A stretch of 64,000 nt of DNA from Pseudomonadota bacterium (GCA_023405815.1 JAEXXM010000070.1:104786-168785); one strand, 5' to 3'. Positions 26,851 through 36,396 are shown, counted from the first letter of the stretch. Program-made: numbers and translations. The notes: generated by a model not told the origin, from the letters alone.

Positions 26851-27696
26851 AGTATCCGGCGCCAGCGTGCCTTCAAACTCGAGTTCTGCCGGCCCGCGCA
26901 TCAATATGTGGTCGTTCTCCGCCCATTCGATGAACAGTGTACCTCCCGGCAGCTTAACGGCCACCTTGCGGTCGGTCAGCCCCTTGCGCGCTGCAGCGAC
27001 AGCCGCCGCACAGGCTGCCGTGCCGCAAGCCCTGGTAAGCCCCGCCCCGCGCTCCCAAGTCTTTAGGTTAAGACCATTTCGCGAGGTAACCTGCGCCAGA
27101 GAGATGTTTGCCCGCTCGGGAAAGATCGGGTGGTTCTCGAGCAGCGGGCCGAAACGGTCGAGATCGTAGGCGTTTACGTCGTCGACCCAGAAGATCGCAT
27201 GCGGGTTGCCGACATTGACAACCGATGGCGTGTGCAGCACCGGCGCGTCGATGGGTCCGATCTGCAGCTCGATACCCGTGGTGTCCTCGAACGGCTCCGC
27301 GAGGGGTATTTCATTCCAGAGAAAACGCGGCTTGCCCATGTCGATAGTGATGCTGTCGGCGCTGTCGACCTTTGCCTTCAACAAGCCCGCGCTCGTCTCG
27401 ACGCTGACTTCGGGGCGTCCCGCCTCCTCTGCCGCAATCAACGCGACGCAGCGGGTGGCATTCCCACATGCGCTCACCTCCGAGCCGTCGGCGTTGAAGA
27501 TTCGCATGAAGACATCGGCCTTCTGTGACGGCTCGATGACAATCACCTGATCGCAGCCGACGCCCGTCCGGCGATCGCCGATGCGCCGTGCACCCTCTGC
27601 GCCGAGCGCGAGCGATCGCGTGCGCGCATCGAGCACGACAAAATCGTTCCCGAGGCCGTTCATCTTTCGGAATGGGATGCTGGCAGCGTCCGTCAT
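26839..27696 (-). CDS. dapF: Diaminopimelate epimerase
   Basis: DapF converts LL- to meso-diaminopimelate for lysine and peptidoglycan. The 285-residue product has FRKMNGLGNDFVVLD near the start, the first catalytic cysteine in SACGNATRC (Cys77) and the second in RACGTAACAA. Start MTDAASIPFRKM at 27696 suits the family better than ATGs further upstream. The last codons and the stop lie in palindromic element 2, so the tail LAPDTLVR may be element-derived. First gene of the dapF-mtaB-ftsY-yciB series. Confidence 0.96.
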   Translation of the reverse strand: MTDAASIPFRKMNGLGNDFVVLDARTRSLALGAEGARRIGDRRTGVGCDQVIVIEPSQKADVFMRIFNADGSEVSACGNATRCVALIAAEEAGRPEVSVETSAGLLKAKVDSADSITIDMGKPRFLWNEIPLAEPFEDTTGIELQIGPIDAPVLHTPSVVNVGNPHAIFWVDDVNAYDLDRFGPLLENHPIFPERANISLAQVTSRNGLNLKTWERGAGLTRACGTAACAAAVAAARKGLTDRKVAVKLPGGTLFIEWAENDHILMRGPAELEFEGTLAPDTLVR

Positions 27697-27750
27697 GAGC
27701 CCATATATGGCTCTGAGGACCAAAAAGACAATCGATTGGAGGCGTGGTTG

Positions 27751-28902
27751 ATGACGAGCCCGAGCCTGCGCAGCCTTGGCGCTGCCATCGCAGCGATCAT
27801 GGTCGGAGCATCACCCGCCTCAGCAGTCGTTACCGACGCACCCGCCCCCGCGAAACCAAGCAAGATCAAAGTCGAAACCTTCGCCACCGGTCTCGACCAC
27901 CCTTGGGGGATGCAATTCCTCCCCGATGGCCGGCTTCTGGTGACCGAGCGGCTTGGCCGCATGCGCATCATCGGCAAGGACGGCAAGCTCTCCCCGCCGA
28001 TCCTCGAAGGTCTCCCCGAGGTCGCGGCCATCGGCCAGGGCGGTCTGCTCGATGTCCTGCTCGCTCCCGACTTCAAGAAGAGCGGCACTATCTATCTTTC
28101 CTATGGCGAGCCGCGCGAGGGCGGCAAGAATGGCACCACCGTCGCCCGCGCCAGGCTCGTCTACGACGGTGCCGGCGCGAGGCTGGATGATCTGAAGGTC
28201 ATTTTCCGTCAGGAGCCCGCGGCCAAAAGCGGCCACCACTTTGGTTCGCGCCTTGTGTGGGACCCGAAAGGCAACCTCTTCATCACTACCGGCGATCGCA
28301 ATTCGCTCCGCGCCGAGGCACAGAACCCGGCGAGCGACATCGGCAAGGTCATCCGCATCAAGCCCGATGGCACGATACCCGATGACAACCCGAAGCTGCC
28401 TGGATGGGCGCCAGAGGTCTGGTCCATCGGGCACCGGAACATCCAGGGCGCCGCGCTGCGCCCCGGGACCGGCAAGCTCTACACGCTCGAGCACGGCGCG
28501 CAGGGCGGCGACGAGCTGAACCACCCCGAGCCCGGCAAGAACTACGGCTGGCCCGTCATCACCTACGGCATCGACTACAGCGGCGCGAAGATCGGCGAGG
28601 GCGCCGAGAAGGAAGGCATGGAGCCGGCGGTCTATTACTGGGTGCCGTCGATCGCTACCTCCAGCCTCACTTTCTACACCGGCGACCTCTTCCCCGATTG
28701 GAAAGGCAATGCTTTCGTCGGTGGGCTGGCCGGGGCTCAGGTGCAGCGCCTCGTCCTCGATGGCGATGATGTCATTGCAGCCGAGGTTCTCTTGGAGGAT
28801 CAGGGCAAGCGCATCCGCGACGTCCGCCAAGGCCCCGACGGGGCCCTCTGGCTCCTCACCGACGACACCGGCGAAGTCCTCCGCGTCACCCCCCGGGAAT
28901 GA
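27751..28902 (+). CDS. Exported PQQ-dependent sugar dehydrogenase (YliI/soluble GDH family)
   Basis: The 383-residue precursor has a signal peptide cleaved near ASA at about residue 25. The mature protein follows the six-bladed soluble glucose/aldose dehydrogenase fold: GLDHPWGMQFLPDGRLLVTERLG, GHHFGSRLVW, YSIGHRN-like WSIGHRNIQG with the catalytic-region His, and HGAQGGDELN. It probably oxidises sugars in the periplasm with PQQ; the substrate is open. GGAGG lies eight bases before the ATG at 27751. Divergent from dapF across about 50 bases. Confidence 0.88.
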   Translation: MTSPSLRSLGAAIAAIMVGASPASAVVTDAPAPAKPSKIKVETFATGLDHPWGMQFLPDGRLLVTERLGRMRIIGKDGKLSPPILEGLPEVAAIGQGGLLDVLLAPDFKKSGTIYLSYGEPREGGKNGTTVARARLVYDGAGARLDDLKVIFRQEPAAKSGHHFGSRLVWDPKGNLFITTGDRNSLRAEAQNPASDIGKVIRIKPDGTIPDDNPKLPGWAPEVWSIGHRNIQGAALRPGTGKLYTLEHGAQGGDELNHPEPGKNYGWPVITYGIDYSGAKIGEGAEKEGMEPAVYYWVPSIATSSLTFYTGDLFPDWKGNAFVGGLAGAQVQRLVLDGDDVIAAEVLLEDQGKRIRDVRQGPDGALWLLTDDTGEVLRVTPRE

Positions 28903-29013
28903 TGGCCGGCGCGCTCGCGGCAATCGGATGCACGTAGCCTACGGGAACCCTGGCGGATGTCCGGGACTTGAGGATAATTGCGGGAGCCGTCCCGTGGCCA
29001 CCGGAGAGCCTCG

Positions 29014-29277
29014 ATGACCGACCAGTCGTCCAACAATGCGCCGATATCGCGCGCCAGCCGTAGGCTGCTGCAACTCTCGCTGGTGACGCCCCGGCCGTGC
29101 CCCCGCTGCGGGGGCTGCATCTGCCTGACCCGCGGCGAGCGCCAGTCTCTGCGCCGCGTCACTGGGATCGCTCGCCAGTGGCGTCGCCAAGTGCGCCGCG
29201 AGGCCCGCGACCTTGCCCGCGGACGCGCCGAGGCCCGCAATCTGGGCGCAGGTGTCGAAAAATCCCCGGGCGGTTGA
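29014..29277 (+). CDS. Small Arg-rich hypothetical protein
   Basis: An 87-residue frame begins MTDQSSNNAPISRASRRLL after a good GGAGAG site five bases upstream. It contains CPRCGGCICL, which could bind a metal, and is very rich in arginine. I recognise no family; the opposite strand is also open here, so it may not be coding. Confidence 0.3.
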   Translation: MTDQSSNNAPISRASRRLLQLSLVTPRPCPRCGGCICLTRGERQSLRRVTGIARQWRRQVRREARDLARGRAEARNLGAGVEKSPGG

Positions 29278-29303
29278 CAAAAAATCTCCCCTGAGGGCAT
29301 TGT
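29274..29303 (+). promoter_or_regulatory. Possible sigma-70-type promoter for ffh
   Basis: TTGACA at 29274 and CATTGT at 29298 are separated by 18 bases. The -35 is perfect; the -10 is weak. It is about 170 bases before the ffh ATG. Confidence 0.35.
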
Positions 29304-29473
29304 CCGCGCCAATCCGACGGCCCTGATCTCAGAGCCGCCGCCCTGCACGTTCACCAATCTCGCCAAGGGTGATTGAGGCAGGGGGGTCAACACCCGCCAG
29401 CGCGTTGCGCCCGCGGGTGCGATTTTCGTTTGCGCATCGGGACCTCCCGCGGCGCTTAGGTCGAAGGACGAGC

Positions 29474-31042
29474 ATGTTCCAATCGCTGTCGGATCGCCTG
29501 TCGGGCATTCTGGACAAGCTGACGCGCCGCGGCGCTCTCACCGAGAGCGACGTCGTCGAGGCCATGCGTGAGGTCCGCCGGGCGTTGCTCGAGGCGGATG
29601 TTGCCCTCGATGTCGTGCGCGACTTCACCGACAAGGTGAAGGCCAAGGCGGTCGGCCAGGAGGTTCTGCGCTCGATCACCCCCGGCCAGATGGTCGTCAA
29701 GATCGTCAACGACGAGCTTGTCGCCATGCTCGGGTCGGAAGGCTCGGCTATCGACCTTCACGCGACTCCGCCGGTCGCCATCATGATGGTCGGGCTGCAG
29801 GGCTCCGGTAAGACGACGACGACGGCAAAGATCGCCAAGCGCCTCACCGACCGCGACAAGAAGAAAGTGCTGATGGCCTCGCTCGACACGCGTCGCCCCG
29901 CAGCACAGGAGCAGCTTCGCGTGCTCGGCGAGCAGACCGGCGTCGATACGTTGCCCATCGTCGCCGGCCAGACCCCGCAGCAGATCGCCAAGCGCGCGCT
30001 CGATGCCGGCAGGCTCGGCGGCTACGACGTCGTGCTGCTCGATACCGCCGGCCGCATCCACATCGACGACGAGCTGATGCGCGAATCCGCCGAGGTGCGC
30101 GACATCGCCCATCCGCACGAGACGCTGCTTGTCGCCGACAGCCTCACCGGCCAGGACGCCGTCAACGTCGCCAAGTCGTTCGACGAGCGTGTCGGCATCA
30201 CCGGCATCGTGCTGACGCGCGCTGACGGCGATGCCCGCGGTGGCGCCGCGCTCTCCATGCGCGCCGTCACCGGCAAGCCGATCAAGCTCTTGGGCGTCGG
30301 CGAGAAGTGGGATGCGCTCGAGGACTTCCACCCCGCACGCGTCGCTTCCCGCATCCTCGGCATGGGCGACGTCGTCTCTCTCGTCGAGAAGGCGGCGCAG
30401 ACCATCGACGCCGAGAAGGCGACGAAGATCGCCGAGAAGATGAAGAAGGGCATCTTCGATCTCGACGACATGGCCGAGCAGCTGAAGCAGATGCAGCGCA
30501 TCGGCGGCATGTCCGGCGTGCTGGGGATGCTGCCCGGCATGGGCAAGATCAAGTCGCAGATCGCCGAGGCGAACCTCGACGACTCCATCCTCAAGCGCCA
30601 GCACGCCATCATCACCTCGATGACACCGCATGAGCGGCGCAACCCGAAGGTGCTCGACGCGCGCCGCAAGCGCCGCATCGCTGCCGGCTCCGGCACCAAG
30701 GTCGAGGACGTCAACAAGCTCGTAAAGATGCACCGCCAGATGGCCGACATGATGAAGTCGCTCGGCCGCAACAAGGGAATGCTCAACCGTCTCGTCGGTG
30801 GCCGCGGCGCGGCGCCAAGCGAAGCCGAGATGGCGGCGATGCAGGAGGAATTGGGCAAGCTCGATCCCAAGGCGCTCGAGCAGCTGCCGCAGGAGCTAAA
30901 GGACGCCATCCCGAAGGGGCTGCCAAAAGGCTTGCCCGGGCTCTCCGGCGGCATGCCGAGGCTTCCCGGTCTCGGTGCCGGCCTGCCCGGCCTTGGCGGC
31001 GGCCTCCCGAAATTCCCCGGTTTGCCGGGAAAGAAAAAGTAG
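29474..31042 (+). CDS. ffh: Signal recognition particle protein Ffh
   Basis: Ffh binds signal sequences and SRP RNA and docks with FtsY to deliver membrane proteins. The 522-residue product has the N domain (MFQSLSDRLSGILDKL), the G domain with GLQGSGKTTTTAKIA, DTAGR and TRADGDARGG, and a Met-rich M domain. The C-terminus has a tail of about 45 residues made of Gly, Pro and Leu (GLPKGLPGLSGGMPRLPGL and similar), longer than in E. coli but seen in alphaproteobacteria. Start MFQSL is conserved. rpsP follows after 55 bases. Confidence 0.97.
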   Translation: MFQSLSDRLSGILDKLTRRGALTESDVVEAMREVRRALLEADVALDVVRDFTDKVKAKAVGQEVLRSITPGQMVVKIVNDELVAMLGSEGSAIDLHATPPVAIMMVGLQGSGKTTTTAKIAKRLTDRDKKKVLMASLDTRRPAAQEQLRVLGEQTGVDTLPIVAGQTPQQIAKRALDAGRLGGYDVVLLDTAGRIHIDDELMRESAEVRDIAHPHETLLVADSLTGQDAVNVAKSFDERVGITGIVLTRADGDARGGAALSMRAVTGKPIKLLGVGEKWDALEDFHPARVASRILGMGDVVSLVEKAAQTIDAEKATKIAEKMKKGIFDLDDMAEQLKQMQRIGGMSGVLGMLPGMGKIKSQIAEANLDDSILKRQHAIITSMTPHERRNPKVLDARRKRRIAAGSGTKVEDVNKLVKMHRQMADMMKSLGRNKGMLNRLVGGRGAAPSEAEMAAMQEELGKLDPKALEQLPQELKDAIPKGLPKGLPGLSGGMPRLPGLGAGLPGLGGGLPKFPGLPGKKK

Positions 31043-31097
31043 CTCTCAACACCGACGCAACATTCAACCGAACTAACTCTCGAAGGAAAAAAAACCA

Positions 31098-31475
31098 ATG
31101 TCCGTGAAGATCCGTCTCTCCCGCGGTGGCGCCAAGAAGCGCCCCTACTACTACGTCGTTGTCGCCAACACGGCCTCCCCGCGCGATGGCCGCTACATCG
31201 AGCAGATCGGCACCTTCAATCCGATGCTCAAGAAGGACGACGAGGCGCGCGTGAAGCTTGACCTCGACCGCTGCAAGTACTGGCTCTCGGTCGGTGCCCA
31301 GCCGACGGATCGCGTCGCCCGCTTCCTCGATGCCGCCGGCCTCATGAAGCGCACGCCGTCGAACAACCCCGACAAGGCGAAGCCGAAGAAGAAGCGCTTG
31401 GAGCGCGAGGCAGCGCAGGCCGAGAAGGCTGCCAAGGCCGCGGAAGCCGCTGCCGCAGCATCGGCCGAGGCGTAG
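31098..31475 (+). CDS. rpsP: 30S ribosomal protein S16
   Basis: The 125-residue protein starts MSVKIRLSRGGAKKRPYYYVV and contains IGTFNPM and WLSVGAQPTDRVARFLDAAG, the S16 core. The last 35 residues are a Lys/Ala/Glu-rich tail, typical of alphaproteobacterial S16. It sits between ffh and the GrlR-like gene. Confidence 0.97.
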   Translation: MSVKIRLSRGGAKKRPYYYVVVANTASPRDGRYIEQIGTFNPMLKKDDEARVKLDLDRCKYWLSVGAQPTDRVARFLDAAGLMKRTPSNNPDKAKPKKKRLEREAAQAEKAAKAAEAAAAASAEA

Positions 31476-31569
31476 GCTGCAACCGGCGCGCGTCGCTAAC
31501 GCTGTGTTCAACCTTGTCGTGCCAAACATCTCCTCGGGCGGGGCTGAGCCTCGCCGAGGGGGTGATGAC

Positions 31570-31929
31570 ATGCTCGAAGACGGCATCTACGCGCTACGCT
31601 TTGCGGCGACCCACGACGGCGAGCCCGAGCAAGGCAGCGGCCTTGCGGTGCTCCGCGAGGGCAAGGTCCTCGGCTCCGATCCGATGGGTGCCGTGTTCAG
31701 CGGCACCTACGAGTTCGACAGCGCCCGCAGCCTCAACAAGGTGAAGCTGCGCGTCGATCTTCCCGCCGACGGCATCCTGGTGACGGGTTTTGTCACCGGC
31801 CCGAAAGGCGCCACGCTGGACGTGGTCGGCGCATTCGCCAGCGCGCCAAAGGACACTCCGGCCTTCATCCAGATCGCCGGTGCACCGCTCGGGGTGCAAA
31901 TCCGATATCTTGGCCCGCTCCCCAACTAG
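31570..31929 (+). CDS. Small beta-rich protein, possibly GrlR-like
   Basis: From ATG 31570 the product is 119 residues: MLEDGIYALRFA, then GSGLAVLREGKVLGSDPMGAVFSGTYEF. This echoes the DG.Y...F....G.GV.VL..G...GGD....GTY pattern of GrlR-type regulatory proteins and their uncharacterised relatives. An alternative ATG at 31504 adds 22 residues without clear similarity. It sits between rpsP and rimM, which are normally adjacent, with 94 bases before it and 15 after. GrlR similarity is by eye and moderate; a regulatory role is unproven. Confidence 0.55.
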   Translation: MLEDGIYALRFAATHDGEPEQGSGLAVLREGKVLGSDPMGAVFSGTYEFDSARSLNKVKLRVDLPADGILVTGFVTGPKGATLDVVGAFASAPKDTPAFIQIAGAPLGVQIRYLGPLPN

Positions 31930-31944
31930 GAGCCTCTTGCCAAC

Positions 31945-32484
31945 GTGCCGATGACCGACCGACCTCAGCGCGTCCTCCTTGGCCGCATCGTCACCGCGCA
32001 CGGAATCCGCGGCGACGTGGTCATCGACAGTTACGCCTCGGACCCGGCCGACATCGGCGCCTACGGGCCGCTGCAGTCCGCGGACGGCTCCAAGGAGTTT
32101 CGCATCAAGGTCGTGCGCGCCACCCCGAAGGGCGTCATCGCGCACATTGCCGGCATCGACGACCGCAACGGTGCGGAGGCGCTGCGTGGTGTTGATCTGT
32201 TCGTGCCCCGCGCCAAGCTCCCGGAAGCCGGCGAAGGTGAGTTCTACTACACCGACCTCGTCGGCTTGAGGGCCGAGAGCGACTCCGGTGAGATGATCGG
32301 GACGGTCGTCGCCGTGCACAACTTCGGTGCCGGCGATCTTCTCGAGCTGCGCCTCGAAGGCCAGACCGCGACCGAGCTCGTCCCTTTCACCGACACATAC
32401 GTTCCCGTCGTCGATGTCGCCGGCGGCCGAGTCGTCGTGGTCATGCCGGCGAGCGCCCCCGACGACGAAGAAGAGCCGAGCTAG
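31945..32484 (+). CDS. rimM: Ribosome maturation factor RimM
   Basis: RimM helps assemble the 30S head by binding S19. The 179-residue product has the N-terminal LLGRIVTAHGIRGDV motif and the C-terminal PRC-barrel (FYYTDLVGL, GTVVAVHNFGAGDLLEL). Start is GTG at 31945, 12 bases after AGGAG; an ATG two codons on is the alternative. trmD and rplS, which usually follow rimM, are absent; cti follows instead after 110 bases. Confidence 0.94.
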   Translation: MPMTDRPQRVLLGRIVTAHGIRGDVVIDSYASDPADIGAYGPLQSADGSKEFRIKVVRATPKGVIAHIAGIDDRNGAEALRGVDLFVPRAKLPEAGEGEFYYTDLVGLRAESDSGEMIGTVVAVHNFGAGDLLELRLEGQTATELVPFTDTYVPVVDVAGGRVVVVMPASAPDDEEEPS

Positions 32485-32593
32485 ACGACGACCGCAGATC
32501 GCGACTCAACGCGCACCGCCGGCCAATTCGTGGCTGCCTTGACAGTGCGCAACCGCGCATGTTGCTTTCCCATATCCGGGGGCAATTATAAAA

Positions 32594-35011
32594 ATGGGAT
32601 GTAACCCTTCCGTGCGCGGCTCCGATTGGCAAGGGCCGAGCCGCTATCGCTCGGCGTGGGCCGTGTTGCTCGGCTTTCTGTTTGCCCTTGTGGCACTCGC
32701 CGCCGTGGCGCCGCCGGCGGCGATCGCGGACGAGTATGGCGAGAGGATCAAGCCGATATTCGAGGGCCGCTGCATCGCCTGCCACAGTTGCTACAATGCG
32801 CCTTGCCAGCTCAACCTCCAGTCCTATTCCGGCGCGGCGCGCGGTGCGACGACGCTAAACGTCTACGACGCGACGCGCCTCAAGAGCGTACCGCCGACCC
32901 GCATCAATATTGACGCCACTACGACTACTGGCTGGCACGCCAAAGGCTTCCATGACGTGCTGGGCGCAGGCAATCCGGAGGCCAGTCTGTTGCTGCGTCT
33001 TACGCGCTTGCGTCAGAAGCACGCTTCGCTGCAACCAAAGAAGCCGGCCGCCGAAAGCCAGCTCTGCGTCACCAAGCCCGATGACCCGCGCATGTCGGCC
33101 GAGGAGAACACATCCGCGCTCGCTATGCCGTATGGTTTCCCGCCGCTCTCCGACGATGCGATCGGCGCGCTGCAGGCCTGGATCGCACACGGTGCGCCCG
33201 CGCCGGTTTCGGTCACGCGCCCGGAACGCGAGGTCATATCGGAAAGGCTACGCGGCGAAGTGCACGACTGGGAACAGTTCCTCAACGGTTCTGATCCGCG
33301 CCAGCGTCTCGTCAGTCGCTACGTCTACGAGCACCTCTTTCTCGCGCACCTCTATTTTGCCGATGACCTGCCAAATCGGGAATCAGTCGCCGAAGGCATC
33401 CCGACGCGCCCGCTGTTCTTCCGGCTCGTGCGCTCGCGCACCGCATGCGACGCCGGCATCGACGAGATCGCAACACGCCGCCCGAGCGATCTCCCCGACA
33501 CCGCGTCGATGTCCTACTGCCTCAGGCCGGTGACGGGCGCCATCGTCAACAAGACGCATATCCCGTTCGAGCTGTCGCCAGGCAAGCTGGAGCGCATGAA
33601 GTCGCTGTTCTTTTCTGGCGATTGGAAAGTCACGCCCGCGCCGGGCGGCGAGCGGCACAACCCCTTTGCGGTCTTCGCCGCAATTCCGGTCAGGGCACGT
33701 TATCAGTTCCTACTCGACAACGCGCATTTCTATGTCGCTACTTTCATCAAGGGGCCAGTGTGCAACGGGTCGGCCGCCGTCAATTCGATACAGGAGCAGT
33801 TCTACGTTCTCTTCCTGAAGCCCGATTCCGACAGCATGGTGATGCTGCCGGACTTTGCCGCCGCGGCCGTCGACAAGCTCATCCTGCCCGGCGCCTGGGG
33901 CAGCGACATCGATCTGCTGCAGGACCTGCCCTCGCTCGCGCGCATCGTCACCTACCGTGAGAATTACCGCACGTTGCGTGCCCAAAGCGTGCGCAAGCTG
34001 CGCCCGGACGGCTATTCACTCTCCGATGTGTGGGACGGCGAAGGTTACAACGGGAACGCTCTGCTCACGGTGTTCCGCCACGATGACAATGCCGCTGTGT
34101 TCAAGGGCGCCGTCGGTGACCTGCCGAAGACGACCCTCGTGCTCGACTATCCGTTGTTTGAGCGTCTCGTCTACAATCTCGTCGTTGACTTCGACGTCTT
34201 CGGAAACGTCGGCCATCAGGTGCTGACCCGCATCTACATGGACTTGATCCGCATGGAGGGGGAGGAGCTGTTCTTGAGCTTCCTGCCGCCTGCCGACCGG
34301 CGGACGCTGCGCAGGTCCTGGTACGAGGGCGATCTTCTCACCGATATCAAGATCAACATCGTCTTCCCGCTCACCAACCAGAACCAGCCGACCGCCATCA
34401 AATTCCGCACCAAGGAGCACAAACAGGAATTCATCGAGCGCGTGTTGTTCGAGCGCTTGCCGGCTGCAGTGCGCGGACCCGACGATCTGATCAACTGGCG
34501 TAGACTCCGCGCGCCAGCGCAGCGGAGCCCTCGCCTTTCGCCGTCTGAGCGGGCGCTGCGCCGCATCGCCTCCATCCCGGCCAAAGACGCGACGCCATTC
34601 TCGCGCTACTTCCCGGAGCTTTCGATCCTGCTTCTGCAGCGGAGCGACGCCAGCACACAAGCCTACAGCATCGTGCACAACCGGGAGCACGAGAACGTCT
34701 CGTGGATCATGGGCGAGGATCTCCGGCTCGCGCCCGAGGAAGACACCCTGTCGATCGAGGAGGGCGTTCTCGGCGCCTATCCCAACATGCTTTTCGTTGT
34801 TGACGAGCCGCAGTTGGAAGAGTTTAGCGAGATGGCGGCAGGCATCACCTCGAGTCGCGGCTACGAACAGCTGGTCGACCGGTTCGGCATCAGGCGTACG
34901 TCTCCGGATTTCTGGGGAGCCTACGATCGCGTCAATGCCATCGGGCGACAAACTCACCCGATCGAGGCCGGCGTCCTCGATCTGACGCGCTATGAGCTCG
35001 CCCCGCGCTAG
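32594..35011 (+). CDS. cti: Fatty acid cis/trans isomerase
   Basis: Cti is a periplasmic haem protein that turns cis- into trans-unsaturated membrane fatty acids under solvent or heat stress. The 805-residue precursor has a signal helix (about 20-45) and the cytochrome-c-type motif CIACH at 60-64, followed by CYNAPCQLNL as in known Cti proteins. Later sections MYSCLRPVTG-like SMSYCLRPVTGAIVNKTHIP and LDYPLFERLVYNLVVDFDVFGN are typical. A TTGACA at 32539 lies upstream. It is well known in Pseudomonas and Vibrio and patchier in alphaproteobacteria. Confidence 0.93.
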   Translation: MGCNPSVRGSDWQGPSRYRSAWAVLLGFLFALVALAAVAPPAAIADEYGERIKPIFEGRCIACHSCYNAPCQLNLQSYSGAARGATTLNVYDATRLKSVPPTRINIDATTTTGWHAKGFHDVLGAGNPEASLLLRLTRLRQKHASLQPKKPAAESQLCVTKPDDPRMSAEENTSALAMPYGFPPLSDDAIGALQAWIAHGAPAPVSVTRPEREVISERLRGEVHDWEQFLNGSDPRQRLVSRYVYEHLFLAHLYFADDLPNRESVAEGIPTRPLFFRLVRSRTACDAGIDEIATRRPSDLPDTASMSYCLRPVTGAIVNKTHIPFELSPGKLERMKSLFFSGDWKVTPAPGGERHNPFAVFAAIPVRARYQFLLDNAHFYVATFIKGPVCNGSAAVNSIQEQFYVLFLKPDSDSMVMLPDFAAAAVDKLILPGAWGSDIDLLQDLPSLARIVTYRENYRTLRAQSVRKLRPDGYSLSDVWDGEGYNGNALLTVFRHDDNAAVFKGAVGDLPKTTLVLDYPLFERLVYNLVVDFDVFGNVGHQVLTRIYMDLIRMEGEELFLSFLPPADRRTLRRSWYEGDLLTDIKINIVFPLTNQNQPTAIKFRTKEHKQEFIERVLFERLPAAVRGPDDLINWRRLRAPAQRSPRLSPSERALRRIASIPAKDATPFSRYFPELSILLLQRSDASTQAYSIVHNREHENVSWIMGEDLRLAPEEDTLSIEEGVLGAYPNMLFVVDEPQLEEFSEMAAGITSSRGYEQLVDRFGIRRTSPDFWGAYDRVNAIGRQTHPIEAGVLDLTRYELAPR

Positions 35012-35052
35012 CAGCTCGCAGCCACTTTCCGCCCCGTCTGCGAGTACGCAAC

Positions 35053-36288
35053 CTAGACCGGTTCCCCCTTGAGCAGGCGCGGCAGCTCGCCGGTCAGCCC
35101 CGCCGCCTCGGCGACAAAAAAGCGCTTCAGCGCCGGAATGCGATCGACGATGCCGAGCCCCGCTTCGCGCACGGAGCGCAGCAGCGTGGCATCGCTCGCG
35201 AACAGCCGGTTGATCGCGTCGAAAGTCGCCGCTGAAACCGCGGAATCGAAGCGCCTCCAGCGCTCGTATCGATTGAGCGCCTGCGCATCGCCGGCAGGAA
35301 AGCCGAGCCGTACGCTCTCGGCGATCACCTCGGTGAGCGCCGCGACGTCGCGGAGCGCGAGGTTCAGCCCCTGCCCCGCCAGCGGATGCACGCCGTGCGC
35401 GGCATCGCCGGCAACGGCAAAGCGCGGGCCGACATAGCGGCGGGCAAGATGCAGTTCGAGCGGCCATGACTGCCGCGGCCCGTCGAGCGCGATCGCACCG
35501 AGCTTGCCCCCGAACCGTTTGTCGACCTCGGCGAGGAAGCCGGCGTCGTCGAGCGCCAGGATGCGCTTGGCTTCGCGCGCATCCTCCGTCCACGTGATGC
35601 ACGATCGGTTTCCTGTGAGCGGCAGGATGGCGAACGGCCCCGCCGGAAGGAAGTGCTGCACGGCGCGCGCGCCGTGCGGACGCTCGTGGCGGACGGTGGT
35701 GACGATGCCCGTCTGCGGATAGCTCCAGCCGATGGTCTTGATTCCGGCCGCCTCGCGCAGAGCCGATTTGCGCCCGTCCGCGGCGACGACGAGTGATGCG
35801 CGGATCTCCCGCCCGTCTGCCAGCACGATGCAAGCTGACGTCTCGTCGGCTGCGAAGGCCCGCACCTCCGCCGGCGCGATCATCGTGATCGAAGCGCACG
35901 CTTCTGCCCTCTCGCGCAGGACTTGCGACAACGGGCCGACGGGGACGATGTGGGTCGCGGGCTCGCCGCTGTCGGTGACATTGTCGTAGGCGAGAAGCAC
36001 CGGACGCACACCGGCCTCGAGGCTCGAATCCGTGATGTCGATGCCTTCGACCGCCTGCGCCTCGCTCGCGATTGCCGCCCACACCCCGAGGGCCTCCAAA
36101 AGATGGCGCGACGCGGCCGACAGCGCGAACGCGCGCGCATCGGGGCGCGGCGCCGATGCCGGTACACGGTCGATGACCGCGATCTTGAAGTCGGGTCCCA
36201 ATGCATCGCTGAGCGCGCACGCCAGGGCAAGGCCGGCGAAGCTCGCACCCGAAATTGCGACATCGAAGCAGATAGCCTCTTGCGGCAT
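35053..36288 (-). CDS. FAD-dependent ubiquinone biosynthesis hydroxylase (UbiH/UbiF/Coq6 family)
   Basis: The 411-residue flavoprotein has a modified dinucleotide loop GASFAG (14-19), the DG motif VVAADGRKSALRE and the second FAD motif AVAGDAAHGVHPLAGQGLNLALRD diagnostic of UbiH-type aromatic hydroxylases. It hydroxylates the ubiquinone ring; which position (C1, C5 or C6) cannot be told from one member. It converges with cti and is divergent from tesB across about 108 bases. Confidence 0.88.
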   Translation of the reverse strand: MPQEAICFDVAISGASFAGLALACALSDALGPDFKIAVIDRVPASAPRPDARAFALSAASRHLLEALGVWAAIASEAQAVEGIDITDSSLEAGVRPVLLAYDNVTDSGEPATHIVPVGPLSQVLRERAEACASITMIAPAEVRAFAADETSACIVLADGREIRASLVVAADGRKSALREAAGIKTIGWSYPQTGIVTTVRHERPHGARAVQHFLPAGPFAILPLTGNRSCITWTEDAREAKRILALDDAGFLAEVDKRFGGKLGAIALDGPRQSWPLELHLARRYVGPRFAVAGDAAHGVHPLAGQGLNLALRDVAALTEVIAESVRLGFPAGDAQALNRYERWRRFDSAVSAATFDAINRLFASDATLLRSVREAGLGIVDRIPALKRFFVAEAAGLTGELPRLLKGEPV

Positions 36289-36396
36289 GTCTCGTCCGGT
36301 CTTCTGGGGCTAAGTTGCTGCGAATATGGCAGAAGACGACGGTCTAACCTAGGCCGGCATCCTTCGGCCTGCCACGGACCACTCCAGCGAGGCCCC

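Larger units (their letters stand above)
28903..29473. other. 571-base gap between sugar dehydrogenase gene and ffh
   Basis: It holds one weak small reading frame (29014-29277) and a promoter-like pair at 29274-29303 that could serve ffh. I see no RNA gene; in particular I could not make out the SRP RNA here. Confidence 0.4.

Noticed and set aside
26687..27169. 160-residue plus-strand frame opposite dapF
   Set aside because: It is antisense to dapF and begins inside a palindrome; no family resemblance.
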